The notes under the pieces were generated by a model. The model saw nothing but the letters and a program-made list of their open reading frames with translations. It did no database searches and had not been told where the DNA came from. Positions 45,561-54,855 of a stretch of DNA of 64,000 nt are shown piece after piece. The stretch's first letter is position 1. The number at the start of each line of letters is the position of its first letter. Source of the stretch: Mycolicibacter senuensis (lineage in GTDB: Bacteria; Actinomycetota; Actinomycetes; Mycobacteriales; Mycobacteriaceae). The stretch spans positions 1 to 64,000 of the forward strand of contig NZ_LQPS01000054.1 in assembly GCF_002101885.1 (NCBI RefSeq). The letters are read 5' to 3'. The position numbers and the translations under genes are program-made.

Positions 45561-48500
45561 TCAGGCTGCCTCCGGGCTACGCGATAGGAAGCGGGGCGCG
45601 ATGGCCGCGGCGGTCGTGGCGACCGCAGTCGATCCCAGTGCCTGCGCCCAGCCGACCGGGCCGAGCGGCGTGCACCCCATGAACTGGCTGACACCCGGGG
45701 TGCTGATCAGCAGTGCCATGGCCGCGAACGAACCGCCCGCGGTGACCGCCACCAGCGGCGAGCGTGACTCCAGCAGCGTCTGGCTCAACTGGGTGGTCAC
45801 CAGCGCGACCAGGGCCACCGTGGCGGCGCGCCGCGGGAAGCCGGTGAATCGCGCCATGAACCACGCCGCCAGCGTGGCGCCGGCGGTGGTGGTACCACGC
45901 AGTGCCACCGCGCGCAGCAGGGCCTTCTCGTCGGGCCCGCGCCCGCTGAAGGGCATCGGCCGGCGGGGTTGGCTCATCGCCAGTGCGGTCGCGGGGAACG
46001 CGTCGGTCACGATGTTCACCAGCAGCAGCTGCCGGGTGTTCAGCGGTGCCTGACCGGTCAGTGCGCTGCCGATGATGGCGAACACAGCGCCACTGGCGTT
46101 GCCGCCCAGCAGCACCGCCACCGCGGCCTGCACCCGCTGCCACAATTGGCTGCCCTCGTTGAGGGCGTCCAACAGGGTCTCGATGCGCCCGTCGAGCAGC
46201 ACCACGTCCGCGGCGGTGTGGGCGGCGTCGCTGCCCTGGGCGACGATCCCGATGCCGACGGTGGCCGCGCGGATGGCGGCGGCGTCGTTGGCGCCGTCGC
46301 CGACCATCGCCGACACCTTGCCGCTGCGTTCCAGTGCCTGCACCACCTGCACTTTGTTCGCCGGTGACATCCGGGCGAACACCACCCGCTCGGCGACGGC
46401 GCGCTCCTGCTCCTTGCCCGACAGGCTCTCCCACTCGGTGCCGGTGATGACCTGCTCTTCGGTCACCGGCAGGCCCATCTTGCGGGCGATCGCGCGGCCG
46501 GTGGTCGGGTGATCGCCGGTGATCATCCGGACCGGCACCTCCCGACGGTGCAGCTCGGCCAGCAGGCCGGCCGACCCCGCGCGCGGGGTGTCGGAGATAC
46601 CGACGAATCCGACCAGCTTCAGTCCGTGGGCGCACTGCCGGGCCATGGCGGCCAGTTGGTCCTCCGGGTCGGCGGAATCCGAAAGTGACTGCGCCTGCTC
46701 GGCGCTGAGCTCGCGCCGGGCCACGGCGAGCACCCGCAGGCCGTCGTCGGCAAGTTGCTCCACCAGGTCGTAGATGTCGGCCGCAACGTCTCCGCAGGCG
46801 CCGAGTACCACTTCGGGTGCGCCCTTGATGCTCAGTTCGGTCCCGGTCACCGACGCCGCGAACGGGCGTCCGGAACGGAACGGCAGGTGGATGTCGGCGG
46901 CAGCCGGCGGGCAGTCGGCGATCACCGGCTCAGCCGCCGCAATGATCGCGGCGTCGGTGGCGTCGACATGGCCTTCCCTGCCCGACGGTGTCGCTTGTAT
47001 CGCGCAGCGCAGCACCGCGTCGGGGGCATGACCGGTGGCAGGGCGCACCTCGGTGACCTGCAGCCGGTTCTCGCTGAGCGTGCCGGTCTTGTCGAAGCAG
47101 ATCACGTCGACCCGGCCGAGTGCCTCCACGGAACGCGGCACCCGCACCAGCACACCGGATTTGGTCAGCCGTTGCGCCGAGGCATGCTGGGCCAGCGTCG
47201 CGACCACCGGCATGCCTTCGGGGACGGCCGCGACCGCGACCGAGACACCTTGGGCCACCGCGTCTTGCAGTCTGGTGGCGCGGAGCACCCCGAGCAGGCT
47301 GACCAAACCGCCGGTCATCAGGCTCAGCGGCCATATCCGGTCGGTGATCTGGCCGAGCTGATGGCCCAACCCGATGTCGCCATGGCGACTGGCGACCATG
47401 TCGGCTGCCCGGCGCACCTCCGTGTCGGGACCCACCGCGGTCACCAGCGCAAGGCCCCGCCCGGCCGCCACGGTGGTGCCGGCAAAGAGCATGCAGCGCC
47501 GCTCGGCCAACTCCGTGCCCGGGGTGGCGTCGATCTGCTTGGTCACCGGCAGCGACTCACCGGTCAGTGACGCTTCGTCGACTTCGAGCTTCTCCGGCTC
47601 GACCACGCGGGCGTCGGCCGGTACCACGTCGTCGGGTCCCACCTCGATCAGATCGCCACGCTGCAACTGATCTGGGCGCACCTGGACCCGTTCGCGGCTG
47701 CCGTCGGGCCGGATCGTGACCTTCCACGCCGGCGGGATCTGGTCGGCGAGCAGCCGATTCAGCCGCAGCTCGGCACTGAGCCGCTGTCCGGCGGCCAGCA
47801 CGGCGTTGCTGGCCAGCACCGAGCCGACCAGCAGCGCATCCAGCGGCGAGCCCAGTATCGCGGTGGCCGTGGCGCCCAACCCCAGCACCGGGGTCAGCGG
47901 GTCGGACAACTCGTCACGCACCGCGTCGATGAACTGCCAGACCATGTGACGCTGCGTGTCGTCGGTTGCGTCCGGCGCAGTTGTGACATCCGTCGGCGAC
48001 GCCAGCACGGCCCGAACCTGGTCGACCGACATGGCGTGGAACTCATCGACGGGGACCGGTCGTGGCACGGGTGTGTTGACCACGTTGCGCGCCATCCGGT
48101 AACCGGAGAACACCCCCGACGCCGCGCCCAGCACGACCGGTCCGGGGCCCCGGCCCCGAACGGTCGGTATCAGCAGCAGCGCGCCCATCGCCGAAGCGCC
48201 GATGGACAGCTGGACGCCGCGGCGGCTGGCCGCCTTGGCCGCGGGCAGGGCATGCAGCACCCGCCACACCCCGGCCAGATCGTCGACGATCAAGTCCGTG
48301 CCCAGCGGCTGCGGCCGGCCGCTACCCGCGGGCCAGATGGCCACCCCGAGATCGGCGGATGAAAGCGCCTCGGTGGCAGCCGAGGAGATCACTGCGACGG
48401 TGTGGCCCTCCTCCTGGTAACGGACCAGTGCGTCGAGCAGTGCGTCATCGATCGAAGTTCCGGTCATCGGAGCGATCTCGTCGAACGTCGGTCGCAGTTC

Positions 48501-49574
48501 GCCCAATCCGGTGGGGTCCTCGACGGAAACCACCTGCACCTCGGCCCGCTGTGTCTCGGCGAGTGTTGCGGCCGCCAGCGGATGAGGCGCCGGTGCGAAA
48601 AGTGCCTCCGTTCTGGATCGGCTCTTGCCGCCGCGCGTGCCGGCGACCGGGTGCCAGCCCGGTCGCAGATCGTCGTCGGCGAGCATCGCCTGGGCGCGCT
48701 CCCAGACGGCCAGATCCTTTTCGCCGGCGCCGCGAAGCCGTACCAGGCGCAATTCGTCGCTGCGGAGCACCCGCGGGTCGAGGATCACCACGTCGACCCG
48801 GTCCAGTCGGCGCAAGCTGTCCGGGCGCACCGGCAGCGCCTCGTTCTTGTCGGCCAGCCCTCGGCCCAACGTCGCCGCGAATGATTCCAGGGTGGAGCGG
48901 GCGGCCTTCGGCACGGCTACCAACGCTGCGGTGCCGGCCAGGTTCGGATCGCGGCTGACCGCACCGACCACGGCGGCGCCGACCGCCTGAATCCAGGTGC
49001 CGCGCTGCAGGTGTTCCTCGACGGGTCCGGCCGGCGGCGGTACCGGTCTCGGTGCCGACTCCGCGCCTGCTTCGCCGGACGCGCGGGACAATTCCGGTTC
49101 GCGCCGAGACCACGACCGCGCCACGGCGCGGGCTTCAGCGGTCTTGAGCGTGTTGATCGCCAGGTCCACGGCCAGAATCGACGGTGCCAGCGCGAGCGCA
49201 TTGGCGGTGGTGGATGCCAACCCCAACGCAGTGTCGGTGGCGCGCTTGCCGATTCGTTCCTCGAGTAGTCGGCGCAGCCGCGGCTGATGGTCCAGCGCGA
49301 CCACCGCGCCTTGCACACTGGCCGGCAACCGCGGAAACCGCAGGGCGCGCCCGGCCAGCGAGATGCCCAGGCCGACGGCGGTGATACCGGCCATCGCGGC
49401 AGTGCTGACGGCCAACAAGCCGTCGCCGGGAGCCGGAGCGGAACGAGGTGGTTCACCCTCGGCGTCGTCGTGCTCGTCGTCGGGAGGTTGGCTCTCGACC
49501 GCGGCGAGCGCGTTGTACCACGAATCTGGTTCGGGTTCAGCCTCGTCGATGAGAGCGGCTATCGAGGGGGGCAT
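45561..49574 (-). CDS. Giant cation-translocating P-type ATPase (CtpH/CtpI type)
   Basis: 1337 aa from ATG 49574, with AAGGAG 5 nt upstream; an ATG at 49637 has no such site. About 550 N-terminal residues form an unusual region found in mycobacterial CtpH and CtpI (hydrophobic helices plus a degenerate half containing DPRVLRSDELRLVRLRG and VRYQEEGHTVAVISSAATEAL). Then come the actuator (TGES, about residue 671), phosphorylation site DKTGTLSEN (about 826), GDGANDAAAI (about 1093) and C-terminal helices. Transported ion unknown; calcium or magnesium are suggested for relatives. The repeated half resembles a vestigial ATPase core. Confidence 0.88.
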   Translation of the reverse strand: MPPSIAALIDEAEPEPDSWYNALAAVESQPPDDEHDDAEGEPPRSAPAPGDGLLAVSTAAMAGITAVGLGISLAGRALRFPRLPASVQGAVVALDHQPRLRRLLEERIGKRATDTALGLASTTANALALAPSILAVDLAINTLKTAEARAVARSWSRREPELSRASGEAGAESAPRPVPPPAGPVEEHLQRGTWIQAVGAAVVGAVSRDPNLAGTAALVAVPKAARSTLESFAATLGRGLADKNEALPVRPDSLRRLDRVDVVILDPRVLRSDELRLVRLRGAGEKDLAVWERAQAMLADDDLRPGWHPVAGTRGGKSRSRTEALFAPAPHPLAAATLAETQRAEVQVVSVEDPTGLGELRPTFDEIAPMTGTSIDDALLDALVRYQEEGHTVAVISSAATEALSSADLGVAIWPAGSGRPQPLGTDLIVDDLAGVWRVLHALPAAKAASRRGVQLSIGASAMGALLLIPTVRGRGPGPVVLGAASGVFSGYRMARNVVNTPVPRPVPVDEFHAMSVDQVRAVLASPTDVTTAPDATDDTQRHMVWQFIDAVRDELSDPLTPVLGLGATATAILGSPLDALLVGSVLASNAVLAAGQRLSAELRLNRLLADQIPPAWKVTIRPDGSRERVQVRPDQLQRGDLIEVGPDDVVPADARVVEPEKLEVDEASLTGESLPVTKQIDATPGTELAERRCMLFAGTTVAAGRGLALVTAVGPDTEVRRAADMVASRHGDIGLGHQLGQITDRIWPLSLMTGGLVSLLGVLRATRLQDAVAQGVSVAVAAVPEGMPVVATLAQHASAQRLTKSGVLVRVPRSVEALGRVDVICFDKTGTLSENRLQVTEVRPATGHAPDAVLRCAIQATPSGREGHVDATDAAIIAAAEPVIADCPPAAADIHLPFRSGRPFAASVTGTELSIKGAPEVVLGACGDVAADIYDLVEQLADDGLRVLAVARRELSAEQAQSLSDSADPEDQLAAMARQCAHGLKLVGFVGISDTPRAGSAGLLAELHRREVPVRMITGDHPTTGRAIARKMGLPVTEEQVITGTEWESLSGKEQERAVAERVVFARMSPANKVQVVQALERSGKVSAMVGDGANDAAAIRAATVGIGIVAQGSDAAHTAADVVLLDGRIETLLDALNEGSQLWQRVQAAVAVLLGGNASGAVFAIIGSALTGQAPLNTRQLLLVNIVTDAFPATALAMSQPRRPMPFSGRGPDEKALLRAVALRGTTTAGATLAAWFMARFTGFPRRAATVALVALVTTQLSQTLLESRSPLVAVTAGGSFAAMALLISTPGVSQFMGCTPLGPVGWAQALGSTAVATTAAAIAPRFLSRSPEAA

Positions 49575-49864
49575 CGGTCTCCTTCGTTCGGCGACCGAAT
49601 CTGCCCATGGAACCCGGCGAGAACTCTCGGTCGACACGGTTCATCGTCCGAAGGTCTCGCTCACGGAAAGTGATAGGCCCGCTGAATGACCGGGCGGGTG
49701 GCCCGCCGTACTGACGACCATTCACATCCGCCTGGCGGCGGTTAGGAACTACTCCCCTTCGCCAGCGAAGGTATACGCGCATAGCGGCCTGTGGCTGAAC
49801 GGAGTCAGGACCGGACTTGAAATGCGGGTGAACTCAGTAGATTTCAGCCGGCCGGCGCTACCGG
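49575..49864. other. 290-bp gap with a 16-bp palindrome at 49756-49771
   Basis: No convincing gene is seen. CCTTCGC, CA, GCGAAGG (49756-49771) is a perfect inverted repeat with a 2-nt centre, too tight for a hairpin loop and so better read as a protein site. It lies about 180 bp before the P-type ATPase start. Nothing else stands out. Confidence 0.4.
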
Positions 49865-50743
49865 TTACCGCTCGCCGAGCCATTCGTCGTAGAACGGCGG
49901 CATCGCCGAGGCCCGAGAGGTGAAGTGTGGGTCACGCTTCTCCAGGAAGGCGCGCACCCCGTCGGCGCCGTCGCCGATGCTGGTGTAGAACATCGCCAGC
50001 GAGTCCACCCGGTGCGCCTGTACCGGGTCCGGTTGCGCGGAGTTGCGATAGAGCATCTGGCGCATCAACGCGAACGACACCGGGGAGCGGCCCTTGGTCC
50101 ACGAGTCGGCCAGCGCGCGGGCGTCGCCGAGCAATGCGTCCGGTTCGTGCAGGGAGCGGGCGATCCCGGCGGCGTGTGCCGCCTCGGCATCGAGTATGTC
50201 GGCGCGATACAGCAGATCCAGCGCCGTCGGCATCCCGACGATCCGGGGCAGGAACCACGTCGAACATGCCTCCGGGGTGATGCCCAGCTTGCCGAACACC
50301 AGCCCGAACCGCGCCTTGGTGGAGAACAGCCGGGCGTCCATCGCCAGCATCATGGTGGCGCCGATCCCGACCGCGGGCCCGTTGACCGCGGCGATCACCG
50401 GCTTGCGGCAGTTATAGATCGCCAGCGTGACCTGCCCGCCGGTGTCGCGTACCCGAACCAGCTCCGGGTCGTCGAGGTCGGCCATATCGGCCAGCGTCGG
50501 AGACTTGGTTTCGTCGAGGCCGAAGACGTTGCCGGTACTGGACAGGTCCATCCCGGCGCAGAACGCGCGACCCGACCCGGTGACGATCACCGCGCGGACC
50601 GCGTCGTCGTCGTTGACCTCGACGAAGGTGCGCTCCAGTTCGTCGGCCATCTGCACGGTGAACGCGTTGAGGTTGTCCGGGCGGTTCAGATGAACGGTGA
50701 GGATGCCGTCGGTGACCTCGTGGCGGATCGTGGTGAAGTCCAT
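49865..50743 (-). CDS. Enoyl-CoA hydratase/isomerase family protein
   Basis: 292 aa crotonase. CoA-binding NRPDNLNAFTVQM and oxyanion segments GRAFCAGMDLSS and VNGPAVGIGATMML are present. The two hydratase glutamates are not conserved (GIGAT in place of GGCE, FGLVF in place of FGQPE), whereas LGITPEACSTWFLPRIVG keeps a Glu where enoyl-CoA isomerases have it. An isomerase or another crotonase reaction is thus more likely than hydration; this is inferred from motif alignment. AGGAG lies 5 nt before the ATG. Confidence 0.85.
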   Translation of the reverse strand: MDFTTIRHEVTDGILTVHLNRPDNLNAFTVQMADELERTFVEVNDDDAVRAVIVTGSGRAFCAGMDLSSTGNVFGLDETKSPTLADMADLDDPELVRVRDTGGQVTLAIYNCRKPVIAAVNGPAVGIGATMMLAMDARLFSTKARFGLVFGKLGITPEACSTWFLPRIVGMPTALDLLYRADILDAEAAHAAGIARSLHEPDALLGDARALADSWTKGRSPVSFALMRQMLYRNSAQPDPVQAHRVDSLAMFYTSIGDGADGVRAFLEKRDPHFTSRASAMPPFYDEWLGER

Positions 50744-50850
50744 GTCTACTCCTGTGCCGGGTTCAATGGCCCGAGATTATCGGTCAGCTTGTGGCGGGTC
50801 GCCTCGGCGTCGGTGGAAGGATGGAGTTTCGACGAGCGAAAGGTAGGTCG

Positions 50851-51441
50851 ATGAGCGAGACGTTGCGTGCCTTGGCCGGATTGCCCGCTGAACCGCCGAG
50901 TCTTCGAGATTCCACGCTGATCCTGGTTGATTGTCAGGTCACCTACACCCAAGGGGTGATGGAACTCGACGGTGTGCAGGCGGCACTCGACGAAGCAGCG
51001 GCGCTGCTGGACCGCGCCCGCACCGCGGGAATTCCGGTGATCCACATCCAGCACGACATGGGGCCGGGGTCACCCTATGACATCACCGGCGAATCCGGCG
51101 CGATCGTTGATCGGGTGGCACCGCGCGGCAATGAACCCGTCGTGGTCAAGGGCTACCCGAATTCTTTCATCGAGACCGATCTGGATCAGCGCCTCAAGGG
51201 GTTGCAGGCCAAGAACCTGATCCTGGCCGGCTTCATGACCCACATGTGCATCAATTCGACGGCACGCGGGGCGTTCAACCTCGGCTACGCCCCGACCATC
51301 GTCGCCGCTACTACGGCCACCCGGCCACTGCCCGGGGTGGACGGCACCGTGTCGGCGGCGACGGTACAGGCCGGCAGCCTGGCTGCTGCCGCCGACCTGT
51401 TCGCCGTCGTCGTCCCGGGAGTCGGGTCCGTGCCGGATTAA
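50851..51441 (+). CDS. Isochorismatase-fold cysteine hydrolase
   Basis: 196 aa from ATG 50851 (an upstream in-frame start at 50791 overlaps the crotonase promoter). The catalytic triad of the family is visible: Asp in LILVDCQVTY, Lys in VVKGYPNSF, Cys in GFMTHMCINSTARGA. Members hydrolyse amides such as nicotinamide or N-carbamoyl compounds, or vinyl ethers. The substrate is undetermined. It is convergent with metE, 8 bp apart. Confidence 0.87.
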   Translation: MSETLRALAGLPAEPPSLRDSTLILVDCQVTYTQGVMELDGVQAALDEAAALLDRARTAGIPVIHIQHDMGPGSPYDITGESGAIVDRVAPRGNEPVVVKGYPNSFIETDLDQRLKGLQAKNLILAGFMTHMCINSTARGAFNLGYAPTIVAATTATRPLPGVDGTVSAATVQAGSLAAAADLFAVVVPGVGSVPD

Positions 51442-51449
51442 TGCCGGAT

Positions 51450-53729
51450 CTAGACGCCGGCGCGGGCTTCCTTCGCCGCCGCTACCAGGTTGGCCAGCGA
51501 GGCGGTCACCTCGTCGGTCTTGCGGGTCTTCAGCCCGCAGTCCGGGTTCACCCACAGGCGTTGCGCCGGAACGGCGTCAAGCGCCTCACGCAATGAGGTG
51601 GCCATCTCGTCGGTGGACGGCACCCGCGGGGAGTGGATGTCGTAGACGCCCGGCCCCACCCCGTTGGAGAACCCGATCGCGTTGAGGTCGTCGAGCACCT
51701 CCATGTGCGAGCGGGCCGCCTCGATCGAGGTGACGTCGGCATCCAGGTCGGCGATCGCGCCGATCACCTCCCCGAACTCCGAGTAGCACAGGTGGGTGTG
51801 GATCTGTGTCGCGTCCGACACCCCGGACGTCGACAGCCGGAACGCGCCGACCGCCCAGTCCAGGTAGGCCTGCTGGTCGGCCCTGCGCAGCGGCAGCAGC
51901 TCCCGCAGCGCCGGCTCGTCGACCTGGATCACCGCAATGCCGGCCGATTCCAGATCCACCGTCTCGTCGCGGATGGCCAGCGCCACCTGGTTGGCGGTGT
52001 CGGCTAGCGGCTGGTCGTCGCGGACGAACGACCACGCCAGGATGGTCACCGGCCCGGTCAGCATGCCCTTGACCGGCTTGTCGGTCAGCGACTGGGCGTA
52101 GGTGGCCCACGCAGTCGTCATCGGGTGCGGGCGCAAGACGTCGCCGAACAGCACCGGCGGACGCACGCAGCGGCTGCCGTAGGACTGCACCCAACCGTTG
52201 GCGGTGGCGAAGAAGCCTTCCAGTTGCTCGGCGAAGTACTGCACCATGTCGTTGCGCTCCGGCTCGCCGTGCACCAGCACGTCCAGCCCGAGGCCCTCCT
52301 GCAGCTTGATGACGTCGGCGATCTCGGCCTTCATCCGGCGGGTGTACTCCGCCTCGTCGATGTCACCGGCGACCAGCGCGGCGCGTGCCTTACGGATGTC
52401 GACGGTCTGCGGGAACGACCCGATGGTGGTGGTAGGCAGCGGCGGCAGGTGCAGCCGCTCGGCCTGCGCGGCGCGGCGTGCCTCGGCGCTGCCGCGGTGT
52501 GCGCCGGAGGTGGTGATGGTCGCGATCCGGCCGCGGACGTCGGCGTTGTTCAGCCGCGGATCGGACTTGCGGGACGCAACCGCGGCATTGGACGCGGCGA
52601 TCTGGTCGGCCACCGCTTCGCGGCCGTCACGCAGCGCGCGGGCCAGGGTGGCCACCTCACTCAGCTTTTCGGAGCCGAATGCCAGCCAGCTGCGCAGGGC
52701 GTCGTCGAGCCCGGTCTCACCGTCGAGTGTGTAGGGCACGTGCAGCGTCGAGCAGGAGGTGGACACAGCGACGGCCTCCGCCGAACCCAGCAGCGACGCC
52801 AGCTTGGCCAGCGCGGCCTGCAGGTCGGTGCGCCAGATGTTGCGGCCGTCGACCACACCGGCGACCAGCGTCTTGGAGGCTAATTCCGGCACCGACGCGA
52901 TCTTGGTGTTCGGGCCGTAGACCAAATCGACACCGATCGCCTCGACGGGCGTGCGTGCGAGTGCCGGCAGGGCCGCACCCGGGTCGCCGAAGTAGGTGGC
53001 GACGAAGATCGCCGGCCGCTTACTCAGCCCGCCCAGCCGGGCGTAGACCTGCTCGGCCAGGGCGGGGGCGTCGGCGGCGACGTCGGTCACCAGCACCGGT
53101 TCGTCGATCTGCACCCACTCGGCCCCGGCGTCTGCCAGCTTGCCCAGCAGTTCGGCGTAGACGTCGGTCAGCTCGTCGAGGCGGAAGATCGGCGCCGGTG
53201 CTCCGTCGACGGCCTTGCTCAGCAGCAGGAACGTGACGGGTCCGATGATCACCGGCCGGGCCACGTTTCCGCCGATGCCCTGCTCGGTGGCCTCGGCCAG
53301 TTCGGCGAGCACCTTGGCCGGGTTGAGTGTGAACGTGGTGTCCGGGCCGATCTCCGGGACGATGTAGTGATAGTTGGTGTCGAACCACTTGGTCATCTCC
53401 AGCGGGGCGATCTCGGCATTGCCCCGGGCCGCGGCGAAGTAGCGGTCCAGCTCGTCGGCCACCCCGGCGACCCGAGCCGGCAGTGCACCGAGCAGCACTG
53501 CGGTGTCGAGCATCTGGTCGTAGTAGGAGAAGGTGTTCACCGGTATCGAGTCCAGGCCGGCTTCGGCCAGCTGCGCCCAGCCGTCACGGCGCAGGCCGGC
53601 TGCGACGTTTCGCAGTTCGTCTTGTCCGATCCGGCCGGCCCAGTAGCTCTCGGTGGCGCGCTTGAGCTCGCGGCGCGGACCGATCCGCGGTGAGCCGAGA
53701 ATGGTGGAGGTAAAAGGTTGAGCGGTCAC
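51450..53729 (-). CDS. metE: Cobalamin-independent methionine synthase
   Basis: 759 aa from GTG 53729, the same length as Rv1133c; AAAGGA is 7 nt upstream. It transfers methyl from 5-methyl-THF (triglutamate) to homocysteine. The C-terminal zinc site is visible in THLCYSE (His, Cys), an upstream conserved glutamate, and [11 protein letters not shown]-terminal folate/homocysteine elements such as [15 protein letters not shown] are conserved. A cobalamin riboswitch precedes it, so expression should fall when B12 is available and MetH can work. Confidence 0.97.
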   Translation of the reverse strand: MTAQPFTSTILGSPRIGPRRELKRATESYWAGRIGQDELRNVAAGLRRDGWAQLAEAGLDSIPVNTFSYYDQMLDTAVLLGALPARVAGVADELDRYFAAARGNAEIAPLEMTKWFDTNYHYIVPEIGPDTTFTLNPAKVLAELAEATEQGIGGNVARPVIIGPVTFLLLSKAVDGAPAPIFRLDELTDVYAELLGKLADAGAEWVQIDEPVLVTDVAADAPALAEQVYARLGGLSKRPAIFVATYFGDPGAALPALARTPVEAIGVDLVYGPNTKIASVPELASKTLVAGVVDGRNIWRTDLQAALAKLASLLGSAEAVAVSTSCSTLHVPYTLDGETGLDDALRSWLAFGSEKLSEVATLARALRDGREAVADQIAASNAAVASRKSDPRLNNADVRGRIATITTSGAHRGSAEARRAAQAERLHLPPLPTTTIGSFPQTVDIRKARAALVAGDIDEAEYTRRMKAEIADVIKLQEGLGLDVLVHGEPERNDMVQYFAEQLEGFFATANGWVQSYGSRCVRPPVLFGDVLRPHPMTTAWATYAQSLTDKPVKGMLTGPVTILAWSFVRDDQPLADTANQVALAIRDETVDLESAGIAVIQVDEPALRELLPLRRADQQAYLDWAVGAFRLSTSGVSDATQIHTHLCYSEFGEVIGAIADLDADVTSIEAARSHMEVLDDLNAIGFSNGVGPGVYDIHSPRVPSTDEMATSLREALDAVPAQRLWVNPDCGLKTRKTDEVTASLANLVAAAKEARAGV

Positions 53730-53792
53730 GATCTGATCCTTTGATTTGCGAGGGTGGGCCACCGCCGGCGGTCGTCCAGCTCATCCGGTTCG

Positions 53793-53812
53793 GTGCGATT
53801 TAACGCACTATA
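53793..53812 (-). promoter_or_regulatory. Hairpin and possible internal -10 between riboswitch and metE
   Basis: On the minus strand TATAGT (53812-53807) abuts GTGCG, 6 nt, CGCAC (53808-53793). TATAGT could be a -10 giving a metE transcript that lacks the riboswitch; the hairpin could be part of the leader. No good -35 is seen. Confidence 0.25.
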
Positions 53813-53852
53813 ACCCTCAAAACCAGGCGCCCATTCCGCGAGGCGATGGTCC

Positions 53853-53873
53853 GCCGGGCGCGGCGCGCCCGGC
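53853..53873 (-). terminator. Strong GC hairpin in the metE leader (riboswitch expression platform)
   Basis: A perfect inverted repeat of 21 nt with 9-bp GC-only arms and a 3-nt loop lies directly downstream of the B12 riboswitch on the metE strand. No U-run follows. It is probably the terminator or switching arm controlled by the aptamer. Confidence 0.5.
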
Positions 53874-53878
53874 ACAAC

Positions 53879-54035
53879 AGGCAGGTCTTCGGACTCGCAG
53901 GCACGCACCGACGGTGCTCCTAGTGGCCGTCGCTTCCCAGTCAATCGTGACCAGTGCCGTTGACGGCGGTCGTTCCTGCATACCGCTGCGGGACAGTCCC
54001 GGATTCTCACCGGGTTCCCTCTCGCGCCCCACAGA
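53879..54035 (-). promoter_or_regulatory. Cobalamin (B12) riboswitch controlling metE
   Basis: On the minus strand the conserved aptamer elements appear in order: GGGAACCCGGTGAGAATCC, then ACTGTCCCGCAGCGGTATG (53983-54020 for the core), a CACTGGTCACGATTGACTGG region, GGCCACTAGGAGC, and finally AGTCCGAAGACCTGCC (53895-53880). Adenosylcobalamin binding should shut off metE. B12-riboswitch control of metE is established in mycobacteria. Confidence 0.93.
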
Positions 54036-54120
54036 AAACTACGTAAACCATGGTGCGCTCGACGCCGACGCCGCCTTGCGGCGATGTCGACAAACCAGTT
54101 GCATGACCGAGATTACCTGG

Positions 54121-54771
54121 TCAACCGGCTTGCAGGGCCTCTGGGATGGGGGTCTCGCCATCGTTGAACTCGATGGTGCGGCGACTCGTCGAGGGATCGG
54201 CCAAGCAGGCCGCGATCGCTAACGCGACGTTGCCGCGGGAGACCTCGCCTTTGCCGGCAGGTGGCTTCACCTCTATCCGGCCGGTAGCCGGCTCGAGGGT
54301 GAGGCGGCTCGGCCCCAGCACCGTCCAGTCCAGGTCGCTGGCCCGAAGGTGAGCGTCGGCGGCGGCCTTGGCCTGCGCGTACGGGAAGAACGCATCGTCC
54401 TCGGGCACGCCGTGCGCGGGGCCGGCGCCGAAATAGGACACCATCACGAATCGGCGCACCCCGGCCTGCCCGGCGGCGTCGATCACCCGGATCGCGGCAT
54501 CGCGGTCCACCGCGTAGGTCCGGGCGGGGTTGCCGCCGCCGGCGCCGGCGGTGAACACCACCGCGTCGTGGCCGGCCAGCAGTTTCGCCAGGGCGTCGGT
54601 GTCGAGCTGTTCGATGTCTGCGACCACGGGGACCGCGCCTGTCACCGCCACCTCTTCGCTGTGGTCGGGGTTGCGGAACACCGATGTCACCTGGTCGCCG
54701 CGTTCGGCCAGCAAGGGGCTGAGTAGCAGGGCGACCTGGCCGTGGCCGCCGATGATAACGATGCGTGCCAT
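54121..54771 (-). CDS. NAD(P)-binding atypical SDR protein
   Basis: 216 aa from ATG 54771. The dinucleotide loop is IIGGHGQVALLL at residues 5-16, and DLDWTVLGPSRLTLEP is the conserved late segment of the atypical SDR (NmrA/YwnB-like) group; YAQAKAAAD holds the Tyr-Lys pair. Members act as NAD(P)H-dependent reductases or redox sensors. TACGGT (54784-54779 on the minus strand) is 7 nt before the ATG, a leaderless layout. The coding frame is open upstream to 55203, but that is antisense to the LLM gene. Divergent from the LLM gene, 84 bp apart. Confidence 0.83.
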   Translation of the reverse strand: MARIVIIGGHGQVALLLSPLLAERGDQVTSVFRNPDHSEEVAVTGAVPVVADIEQLDTDALAKLLAGHDAVVFTAGAGGGNPARTYAVDRDAAIRVIDAAGQAGVRRFVMVSYFGAGPAHGVPEDDAFFPYAQAKAAADAHLRASDLDWTVLGPSRLTLEPATGRIEVKPPAGKGEVSRGNVALAIAACLADPSTSRRTIEFNDGETPIPEALQAG

Positions 54772-54826
54772 GGTTTCGACCGTACCTGCCGGCCGCGCCA
54801 CGCGACTGACTTCGTCGCCGCCGATA

Positions 54827-54848
54827 GGAACAAATATTAGGTTATAGT
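54827..54848 (+). promoter_or_regulatory. Shared operator-like motif (site A) and -10 of the LLM operon
   Basis: GGAACAAATATTAGGT (54827-54842) runs directly into the -10 TATAGT (54843-54848), 7 nt before the ATG at 54856. The 16-mer recurs at 57825-57840 and 60619-60634. Confidence 0.5.
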
Positions 54849-54855
54849 CTGCTGG

